From Bryobacteraceae bacterium CoA2 C42 (GTDB lineage Bacteria; Acidobacteriota; Terriglobia; Bryobacterales; Bryobacteraceae), in NCBI GenBank assembly GCA_019931245.1, contig JAINDL010000048.1, forward strand, positions 1 through 47,767: a stretch of 47,767 bases of DNA, written 5' to 3'. The notes beneath the pieces are model-generated. The model saw nothing but the letters and a program-made list of their open reading frames with translations, had not been told where the DNA came from and searched no databases. The translations under genes were made by a program, and so were the position numbers. This document shows, piece after piece, positions 41,859 to 47,767 of the stretch (positions are counted from its first letter, which is position 1; each line of letters begins with the position of its first letter).

Positions 41859-42622
41859 GGCGAGAGTTTAGCTCCCGCGCGGAGCTGGTGGAATATGTGA
41901 AGCAGGAGTTTCCGGAGTGCCTCCCGCACGGGGAACAGGTGAGTGAGACGCGGGGCGGACGGCGGGCGGCCGAGGCGCTGCTTGAGAAGGTGAATCCGGA
42001 CCGGTACGCGCGGTCGCGGAACTTTTTGAGCGGGGCGGTGACGCGTCTGGCGCCTTACCTCCGGCACGGGGTGCTGTCGCTCGGCGAGGTACGGCGGCGG
42101 GCGCTGGCCAAGCCGAACCACGAAAAGCTGGTGAACGAGTACGCCTGGCGCGATTACTGGCGGCGGGTGTACGGGCAGATTGGCGAGGGGGTTTGGAAGG
42201 ACCGTGAGGAGCCGAAGCGGCGCTGGCGGAGCGCGCGGGAGCTGGGCGAGTTGCCGGAGGACATCGCGGGTGCGCGGACGGGCCTTGCGTGCATGGATGG
42301 TTTCGTGACTGAACTGGTGACCACCGGGTACATGCATAACCATGCGCGGATGTGGTTTGCATCCTATGTGATCCACTGGCGGCGGGTACGGTGGCAGGCG
42401 GCGGCGAAGTTTTTCCTGACGCACCTGCTCGACGGGGACCCGGCGAGCAATAACCTGTCGTTTCAGTGGGTGGCGTCGACGTTCGGCGCCAAGCCTTACC
42501 TGTTCAACCGGGAGAATCTTGAGAAGTACACGGACGGCAAGTACTGCCGGGGATGTGCGCGGGCGGGCGATTGTCCGTTCGGGAAGTCGTATGAGCAGAT
42601 TGACCAGGAGCTGTTCCAATGA
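41855..42622 (+). CDS. FAD-binding domain-only photolyase/cryptochrome-like protein
   Basis: A 255-residue protein equal to the C-terminal helical FAD domain of photolyases, without the N-terminal antenna domain. Visible signatures are [59 protein letters not shown] and [25 protein letters not shown], the flavin- and DNA-facing elements. The C terminus has [12 protein letters not shown] (CxxCx5C), a possible metal or Fe-S site. It is coupled on both sides by ATGA overlaps: DUF2256 before, an antenna-like domain gene after. Together they look like one photolyase split into two chains in inverted order. Confidence 0.88.
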   Translation: MRREFSSRAELVEYVKQEFPECLPHGEQVSETRGGRRAAEALLEKVNPDRYARSRNFLSGAVTRLAPYLRHGVLSLGEVRRRALAKPNHEKLVNEYAWRDYWRRVYGQIGEGVWKDREEPKRRWRSARELGELPEDIAGARTGLACMDGFVTELVTTGYMHNHARMWFASYVIHWRRVRWQAAAKFFLTHLLDGDPASNNLSFQWVASTFGAKPYLFNRENLEKYTDGKYCRGCARAGDCPFGKSYEQIDQELFQ

Positions 42623-42990
42623 AGCCGGTAGTTTGGATGCACGAAGATTGTATGCGGCCGATTGTACCGGGGGCGCCGGCGATTTTCGTTTTTGAGAACA
42701 GTGGCCATTCGCTGAAGCGGCTGGTGTTTCTGTACGAGTGTCTGCTCGAGCTGGACGTGGAGATTGAAAAAGGGGAGATTGTGCCGCTGGTGCGGGCTTT
42801 TGCGGCGCGGCACGGGGCGAGTAAGATTGTGACGGCGTTTACGGAGTGCCCGCGGCTGATGGGTTACGCGAAGACGCTGGGGGCGGAGGTGGTGAACGAT
42901 GATCCGTTTGTGGCGGCGGCGGGGCCGTTCGATTTGAAGCGGTTTTCGCGCTACTGGCAGCGGATTGAGCGGCAGGCGCTAAAGCTTTAA
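42619..42990 (+). CDS. Stand-alone photolyase antenna-like alpha/beta domain
   Basis: A 123-residue protein that resembles the N-terminal Rossmann-like domain of photolyases: first strand PVVWMHEDCMRP (compare VVWFRRDLR), then IFVFENSGHSLKRLVFLYECLLELDVEIEKG, VPLVRAFAARHGASKIVTAFTECPRLMGYAKTLGAEVV, and a short helical end. It is shorter than the usual antenna domain. The overlap with the FAD-domain gene by 4 bases suggests that the two chains assemble into one enzyme. Assignment is by strand/helix pattern and context and is less certain than for its neighbour. It overlaps the convergent LytTR gene by 12 bases. Confidence 0.7.
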   Translation: MKPVVWMHEDCMRPIVPGAPAIFVFENSGHSLKRLVFLYECLLELDVEIEKGEIVPLVRAFAARHGASKIVTAFTECPRLMGYAKTLGAEVVNDDPFVAAAGPFDLKRFSRYWQRIERQALKL

Positions 42991-43764
42991 GAGCGAGCGG
43001 AGGCGCTTGGTCTGCACGCGGCTGACGGGGACTTCGGTGCCGCGCTTGTCATCCATTTTGAGTTGAAAACTGGACTTGAACCAGGGGATGACCTCCTTGA
43101 TGCGGTTGATGTTGACGAGCCAGGAGCGGTGGACGCGCCAGAACGTGTCGGGGTCGAGCGTGGACTGGAGCTCTTCGATGGTTTTGTAGGTGGATTCACC
43201 TTCGATGCCCTGGCAGACGATGGTGATGAGCCCGTCGTCGATGGTGGCGAAGATGATGTCCTGGGAGTCGACGATGAGGTTGCGGTTGTCGCGGCGGATG
43301 AGGACTTTGGCGCGGACGGGCCCGGTGCGGACGATGATGGGGCCTTCGGGGGCGGGTTTCTGGCGATCGGCGATGGTGCGGCGGGCGCGGTCGATGGCCT
43401 GCGCGAGGCGTTCCTTCTCGATGGGCTTGAGGAGGTAATCCATGGCTTCGAGCTGGAAGGCTTCGACGGCGTAGTGGTCGAAGGCGGTGGCGAGGATGAA
43501 GTGGGGGAGCGGGATCTCTTTTTCGCGGAGGCGCTTGATGACGCCGAGGCCGTCGAGGCCGGGCATTTGAACGTCGAGGAAGACGAGGTCGGGTTCGAGG
43601 TCCTCGATGAGCTTGAGGGCTTCGAGACCGTTCGAGGCGGTGGCGGCGACATCGATATCGGGGAACTCTTTGAGGAGGAAGGCGAGTTCATCGCGGGCGA
43701 GGGCTTCATCATCGACGAGGATGGCCGTAATGGTTTGCGGGGGAGCGGCGGCGCGGCTTTGCAT
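42979..43764 (-). CDS. LytTR-family response regulator
   Basis: A 261-residue regulator with a receiver domain (VDDEALARDEL; phospho-acceptor Asp in LVFLDVQMPG, about residue 64; Lys in YLLKPIEKERL) and a C-terminal LytTR DNA-binding domain (IIFATIDDGLITI, FWRVHRSWLVNINRI, VSRVQTKRLRSLL). LytTR regulators are usually paired with 5TM or LytS-type kinases; none is adjacent, so it is an orphan here. The start ATG 43764 has only a weak ribosome site (CGGA). Confidence 0.93.
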   Translation of the reverse strand: MQSRAAAPPQTITAILVDDEALARDELAFLLKEFPDIDVAATASNGLEALKLIEDLEPDLVFLDVQMPGLDGLGVIKRLREKEIPLPHFILATAFDHYAVEAFQLEAMDYLLKPIEKERLAQAIDRARRTIADRQKPAPEGPIIVRTGPVRAKVLIRRDNRNLIVDSQDIIFATIDDGLITIVCQGIEGESTYKTIEELQSTLDPDTFWRVHRSWLVNINRIKEVIPWFKSSFQLKMDDKRGTEVPVSRVQTKRLRSLLKL

Positions 43765-43802
43765 TCCGATGCTAGGATAGCAGGGCGGGCAGAGGGGTTG
43801 GC

Positions 43803-44786
43803 ATGAAGGTTCTGGTTATCGGCGGCACGCTGTTCATTGGACGGGCACTGGTGACGGAACTGGTGAAGGCGGGGCATGAAGTGACGGTGCTGCACCGGCG
43901 GGCGCAGCATGATCTGGGGGCGGTGGGCCGGAAGCAGATCGGGAATCTGATGGCGGACCGCAATGACCCGTCCCAGATTCGAGAGGCGTTGGCGGGGCAG
44001 CGGTTTGAGGTCGTGTTCGACAACGTCTACGACTGGGAGCGCGGGACGGCGGCGGCGCAGGTGGAGGCGACGGCGCTGGCGGCGGGAGATTCGCTGCGGC
44101 GTTACGTGTTTGTTTCGAGCGTAGCAGCCTACGGGGCGGGACTGAACCACCACGAAGGGGATGGACTGGCGGGGGAGGATCATCCGGACTCTTATGTACG
44201 GAACAAGGCCAACAGTGAACGGACGCTGTTTCGGCTGCATCAGCGTTACGGGCTGCCGGCGGTGACGCTGCGGCCACCGTACATTTACGGGCCGGGGAAC
44301 CCGTTTCACCGGGAGTCGTTTTTTTGGGAGCGGTTCCGAGACGGGCGGCGGATTATTGTACCGGGGGACGGGCGGCGGCTGATGCAGTTTGTTTATGTGC
44401 ACGACCTGGTGGCGGCGGCGATGGCGGCGATGACGGAGCCGGCGGCGGTGGGCCATGCGTTTAACGTGGCCAACGCGAAGGCGATTACGCAGACGGAGAC
44501 GGTGCGGGCGCTGGCGGAGGCGGCGGGGAAGCAGGATGTGGAGATGGTGAAGGTGCCGCGGGAGAAGCTGCTGCAGGCGGGGGGGCATCCGATGGGGCCG
44601 AAGCTATACTTCGGGTTCTATTTCGACCTGCCGCCGATTACGATGCAGGTGGGCAAGGCGCAGCGGATGCTGCGGTTCCGGCCGACGGCGTTTGCCGAGG
44701 GATTGACGGAGACCTACCGCGCGTGGCAGGCGGTGGAGGGGACGCTACCGGCGCCGGATTACGCGTACGAAGACAGTGTTTTGTAG
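43803..44786 (+). CDS. NAD-dependent epimerase/dehydratase (atypical extended SDR)
   Basis: A 327-residue SDR with Rossmann start VLVIGGTLFIGRALV (GGTxFxG variant), VFVSSVAAYG and the YxxxK pair in SYVRNKANSE, PPYIYGPGNP, and FVYVHDLVAAA. It resembles the CSP41-like branch of extended SDRs, nucleotide-sugar or RNA-associated proteins, so the substrate is open. ATG 43803 has GAGGGG 5 bases upstream, one of the strongest ribosome sites in the window. The 3' end overlaps the convergent HDAC gene by 28 bases. Confidence 0.9.
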   Translation: MKVLVIGGTLFIGRALVTELVKAGHEVTVLHRRAQHDLGAVGRKQIGNLMADRNDPSQIREALAGQRFEVVFDNVYDWERGTAAAQVEATALAAGDSLRRYVFVSSVAAYGAGLNHHEGDGLAGEDHPDSYVRNKANSERTLFRLHQRYGLPAVTLRPPYIYGPGNPFHRESFFWERFRDGRRIIVPGDGRRLMQFVYVHDLVAAAMAAMTEPAAVGHAFNVANAKAITQTETVRALAEAAGKQDVEMVKVPREKLLQAGGHPMGPKLYFGFYFDLPPITMQVGKAQRMLRFRPTAFAEGLTETYRAWQAVEGTLPAPDYAYEDSVL

Positions 44787-45649
44787 GCGCTGAGGGCGGT
44801 GTTCGTGTGGATGGTGACGGTGTCTTCGACGCGGCGGGCGTAGCCGCCGGCGAGGGTAACGATGACGGGGATCCGGCGGCGCATGGCGGCAGCAAAGACG
44901 GCTTCGTCGCGGGCGAGGAGTCCGGCGAGGGAGAGGTCGAGGCCGCCGAGTTGATCGTCGTAGTAGGGGTCGGCGCCGGCGACGTAGAAGACGATATCGG
45001 CGGGGAAGGTGGCAAGGGCGCGTTCGACGGCGGGTGCGAGGACGGCGAGGTACTCTTCGTCGCCGACGCCGTCGGCGAGGGGGAGGTCGAGGTCGGAGGG
45101 CGGTTTGACGGCGGGGTAGTTGTTCTGCTGGTGGATGGAGAGGGTGAAGACGGAGGGGTCGGCGGCGAAGATGGCGGCGGTGCCGTTGCCGTGGTGGACG
45201 TCGGTATCGATGACCATGGCGCGGGGAATCAGGCCTTCGGATTGGAGGGTGCGGATGGCGATGGCAACGTCGTGGAGGGCACAGAAGCCTTCGCCGTGGT
45301 TGGGGAAGGCGTGATGGAAGCCGCCGCCGATGTTGTAGGCGGCGCCGTGGGCGAGGGCGAGGCGGGCGGCGAGGAGGGTGCCGCCGGCGGCGAGGCGAAA
45401 GCCGTGAGCCATGGCGGGGCTCCAGGGGATTTCGAGGGTTTGGAGCTGGCGCGGGGTGAGGGTGCCGTCGCGAAGGGCGGTGGTCCAGGCGGGGGAGTGG
45501 ACGAGTTGGACCTGGGCGTCGGTAGCGGGTTCCGGGGTGTGGACGGGGGAGTCGGCGAGGCGTTCGCGGATGAGGCGGTATTTTTGGGCGGGGAAGACGT
45601 GGGCGCCGAGGTTGAGGTCGTAGGAGGGGTGGTAGACGAGGGGGATCAT
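44759..45649 (-). CDS. Histone-deacetylase-family (AcuC-like) hydrolase
   Basis: A 296-residue zinc-dependent deacetylase of the arginase/HDAC fold. It has the His pair in [17 protein letters not shown], zinc ligands in [12 protein letters not shown] and the Asp in [14 protein letters not shown], and a final LAGGYA. Bacterial members deacetylate acetyl-lysine on proteins (AcuC) or small amides such as acetylpolyamines. It overlaps pta by 4 bases. The pairing suggests linked control of acetyl-phosphate level and protein acetylation (inference). Confidence 0.92.
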   Translation of the reverse strand: MIPLVYHPSYDLNLGAHVFPAQKYRLIRERLADSPVHTPEPATDAQVQLVHSPAWTTALRDGTLTPRQLQTLEIPWSPAMAHGFRLAAGGTLLAARLALAHGAAYNIGGGFHHAFPNHGEGFCALHDVAIAIRTLQSEGLIPRAMVIDTDVHHGNGTAAIFAADPSVFTLSIHQQNNYPAVKPPSDLDLPLADGVGDEEYLAVLAPAVERALATFPADIVFYVAGADPYYDDQLGGLDLSLAGLLARDEAVFAAAMRRRIPVIVTLAGGYARRVEDTVTIHTNTALSAYKTLSSYA

Positions 45650-46569
45650 GAGGCTTGGAGGGCGGTGACGAGGGCGGCGGCGTAGATGTCGTCGGCGGAG
45701 CAGCCGCGGGAGAGGTCGTTGAGGGGTTTGGCGAGGCCCTGGAGGAAGGGGCCGTAGGCGGCGGCGCCGCCGAGGCGTTCGACGAGTTTGTAGCCGATGT
45801 TGCCGCTGTTGAGGTCGGGGAAGATGAGGGCGTTGGCGTGTCCGGCGACGGGGGAGCCGGGGGCTTTGCTGGCGGCGACGGAGGCGACGAGGGCGGCGTC
45901 GGCCTGGAGTTCGCCGTCGATGCGGAGTTGGGGGGCGCGTTCGGCGACGATGCGGAGGGCTTCCTGGACTTTGGAAACGGCGGGGTGAGAGGCACTGCCT
46001 TTGGTGGAGAAAGAGAGAAGGGCGAGGGCGGGCTCTTCCTTCATGACGGCGCGGACGCTGGCGGCGGTGGCGATGGCGATTTCGGCGAGTTGGACGGCGT
46101 CGGGGTCGATGTTGATGGCGCAGTCGGCAAAGGCGTAGACGCGTTCGGCGGCGCAGAGGAACATGACGCTGGAGATGGTACGGACGCCGGGGGCGGGGCC
46201 GACGCAGTGGAAGGCGGCGCGGACGGTGTCGGCGGTGGTGTTAGCGGCGCCGCCGACGAAGCCGTCGGCGTCACCGGCGGCGACCATGAGGGAGGCGTAG
46301 AAGAGGGGGGTACGGACGACGGCGCGGGCTTCGAGTTCGGTGACGCCTTTGGCGCGGCGGCGTTCGTAGTAGAGGCGCCAGTAGCGGTCGTCCTGGGGGC
46401 CGCTGACGAGGATGGGTTCGATGAGTTCTTCGCGGCGGAGGCGATCGGTGGCGGCGAGGACGCGGGGGTCGGCGCCTTCGGGGAAGACGATGCGGCGGCG
46501 GGGCCGGAGGGCGCGGACCTGTTCGATCTGCTGAGCGAGGAAGCGCTGGGCGGTGACGGGAAGCGACAT
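45646..46569 (-). CDS. pta: Phosphate acetyltransferase (PTA_PTB family)
   Basis: A 307-residue enzyme of the phosphate acetyl/butyryltransferase family, which interconverts acetyl-CoA and acetyl-phosphate. Motifs are [61 protein letters not shown] and [23 protein letters not shown]. It is the short form without the N-terminal DRTGG domain. A butyryl-specific Ptb is less likely from the motifs. No acetate kinase gene is adjacent. It is first in a two-gene unit with the HDAC gene and divergent from the 46629 gene. Confidence 0.93.
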   Translation of the reverse strand: MSLPVTAQRFLAQQIEQVRALRPRRRIVFPEGADPRVLAATDRLRREELIEPILVSGPQDDRYWRLYYERRRAKGVTELEARAVVRTPLFYASLMVAAGDADGFVGGAANTTADTVRAAFHCVGPAPGVRTISSVMFLCAAERVYAFADCAINIDPDAVQLAEIAIATAASVRAVMKEEPALALLSFSTKGSASHPAVSKVQEALRIVAERAPQLRIDGELQADAALVASVAASKAPGSPVAGHANALIFPDLNSGNIGYKLVERLGGAAAYGPFLQGLAKPLNDLSRGCSADDIYAAALVTALQAS

Positions 46570-46581
46570 AGGTGCTTTTTT

Positions 46582-46587
46582 ATTGTA
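46582..46587 (-). promoter_or_regulatory. Candidate -10 box for the pta-HDAC unit
   Basis: On the minus strand, TACAAT (46587 to 46582) lies 12 bases before the pta ATG at 46569, in an AT-rich spot. No good -35 box is seen at 16-18 bases. The spacing would leave a leader of only about 5 bases, and no clear ribosome site is present, which fits near-leaderless initiation. Confidence 0.35.
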
Positions 46588-46628
46588 CGGTTGTGGAACG
46601 GAGGGGGCTTTGTTTGCGTTTTAGGGCT

Positions 46629-47450
46629 ATGCGGTTACTTGTGCTGGCGATGGGATTGAGCTGGGTGGCGTCGGGAGAGGACGTGAAGGAGATCTTCCGG
46701 CGAGCGGTGGAGAAGGACCAGAGGAACTACACGGTGCGGGATCAGTATACGTTCCGGGAGGAGTCGACAGTAGAGTTCCTCGAAAAAGACGGGCGGACGA
46801 AGTCGGTGCAGCGGGAGACGAAGGAGGTGCTGTTTTTTGACGGGACGCAGTTGGAAAGGGTGGTGGCGCGGGATGGCCAGCCGGTGAGTGAGCGGGAGGC
46901 GCGGAGGGAGAAGGAGCGGGTCGACAAGGAGATTGCGAAGATGAAGCGGGAGTCGGCGGCGGAGCGGGCGAAGCGGCGGGGGGAGTCGGCGGAGGCGCTA
47001 CGGGAGGAGACGGAGGCGCGGCGGCAGTTGGTGGATGCCTTTGATTTGACGCTGTTGGGGGAGAAGGTGGTAGCGGGGCGGCCGTGCTGGTGGATTCGGG
47101 GGACGGCGCGGGCGGAGTTTCAGGCTAAGGGGCGGCGGGCGGACCAGTTGCGGAAGTTCGCGGGGGAGGCTTGTATTGACAAGGCGACGTCGGACTGGAT
47201 GCGGCTGGAGTTGGGGACGACGGATACGATCTCGTTCGGGTTGTTCCTATTCCGGCTGCAGCCGGGGGCGACGGTGCGGGTGGAGCAGGCGCGGGTGAAC
47301 GATGAGGTTTGTTTTCCGTCGCAGGTGGACGTGGTGGCGAATGCGCGGGTTTTGGGGATGATGAAGCGGGTGCGGCTGGCGGTGCGGTACAGCGACTTTC
47401 GGAAGTTTGCGGCGGATTCGACGATTCGGTTTGAGACGGGGGCGCAGTAG
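46629..47450 (+). CDS. Secreted protein of unknown function
   Basis: A 273-residue protein with a signal peptide (MRLLVLAMGLSWVASG), a strongly charged middle region (SEREARREKERVDKEIAKMKRESAAERAKRR, about residues 85-120, probably a helix or coiled coil) and a beta-rich end with GRPCWWIRGTARAEF, ACIDKATSDWMRLELG and VCFPSQVDVVANARV. No family recognised with confidence; the layout recalls LolA/outer-membrane lipoprotein-sorting-like folds. ATG 46629 sits behind AGGG. It is followed directly by a repeat array. Confidence 0.75.
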   Translation: MRLLVLAMGLSWVASGEDVKEIFRRAVEKDQRNYTVRDQYTFREESTVEFLEKDGRTKSVQRETKEVLFFDGTQLERVVARDGQPVSEREARREKERVDKEIAKMKRESAAERAKRRGESAEALREETEARRQLVDAFDLTLLGEKVVAGRPCWWIRGTARAEFQAKGRRADQLRKFAGEACIDKATSDWMRLELGTTDTISFGLFLFRLQPGATVRVEQARVNDEVCFPSQVDVVANARVLGMMKRVRLAVRYSDFRKFAADSTIRFETGAQ

Positions 47451-47465
47451 GTTTGGGGGGCAAAT

Positions 47466-47767
47466 TGGCTTCGTTCGTAAAAAAAGAATCATCGGGAGGC
47501 TGCGCGGGAGGGCTGAAATTCTCCGTATTTGCTTGATTCTATTGGATAATGCCGTGATGTGGCGCGTGAATCAGTGGCTTCGTTCGTAAAAAAATTCGGG
47601 AAGCTGCGTGGGGGGCGGGAATTCCTCGTATCTGCTTGATTCTATTGAAGGCATCCCGTGATGTGGCTCGTGAACCAGTGGCTTCGTTCGTAGTAACGGC
47701 GAGGGGAAGAGTGGCTCTCCGGCTTGGTCCTTGCTTGTATCTGATTGATTCTATTGGGAGGCATGCC
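47466..47767. repeat. Tandem repeat array at the right window edge (period 109/104 bp)
   Basis: Three imperfect copies start at 47466, 47575 and 47679, each opening with TGGCTTCGTTCGTA. Shared later segments are CTTGATTCTATTG (with GATT in place of CTTG nearby in copy 3) and GTGATGTGGC.CGTGAA.CAG in copies 1 and 2. The third copy is cut by the window end. Base composition is much less GC-rich than nearby genes, and no coding frame is convincing. Confidence 0.85.

Noticed and set aside
47466-47767. CRISPR array
   Set aside because: Units are over 100 bp, conserved blocks are spread through the unit rather than forming a 23-40 bp repeat with unique spacers, and no cas gene is present.

Overview
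The window is very GC-rich and gene-dense and looks like an acidobacterium of the Solibacter/Bryobacter type (class Terriglobia, order Bryobacterales). Two protein families that are strongly associated with that group are present: a VWFA-related acidobacterial protein (TIGR03436 type, 2211-3302) and a Solibacter-type TIGR03437 domain protein (32754-34472). Tat-exported sulfatases and several exported hydrolases fit this placement. No rRNA, tRNA, CRISPR array, phage or transposase gene was seen.

Layout. 1-2053 (+): the end of a sensor kinase, its OmpR-type regulator, a RidA-like protein and a YkgJ-type cysteine-cluster protein. 2211-5234 (-): moeA, moaC and the VWFA protein, with degenerate tandem repeats beside the moeA and VWFA 3' ends. 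5225-9811 (+): amidase, an active/inactive M16 peptidase pair and a lipoprotein MsrB. 9801-14948 (-): M28 peptidase, acyl-CoA ligase, prmA and an enolase-superfamily protein, all joined by 1-4 base overlaps. 15000-21458: gamma-glutamyltransferase, DUF72, sulfatase, SDR (-) and a second sulfatase. 21566-27324 (+): M23 peptidase, DUF3500, beta-propeller, Hpt, MqnD-like and HEAT-repeat genes. 27621-30168 (-): a 69-residue protein with its own terminator, a TIGR01777 epimerase and a class II photolyase. 30218-32705: a radical SAM/SPASM gene (+) facing an orphan nuoM (-). 32754-38253 (-): PilZ, NtrY, NtrX and the TIGR03437 protein. 38605-47450: exported RidA, rarA-trmH (-), a four-gene YdcF/DUF2256/split-photolyase operon (+), LytTR regulator (-), epimerase (+), pta-HDAC (-) and a secreted protein of unknown function (+).

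Four features stand out. (1) A photolyase-like protein is split into two overlapping genes in inverted order (FAD domain first, antenna-like domain second), directly behind a tiny zinc-ribbon DUF2256 gene. (2) Four separate gene 3' ends are followed by degenerate tandem repeats with a period of about 102-109 bp; at two of them the repeats are recognisable copies of the end of the gene itself. (3) The + strand is strongly C-rich on the left and strongly G-rich on the right regardless of gene direction, and switches at about 24.6-29 kb, the sign expected at a replication origin. (4) A terminator-like hairpin lies inside the amidase coding sequence.

All assignments come from reading motifs by eye; no database search was possible.
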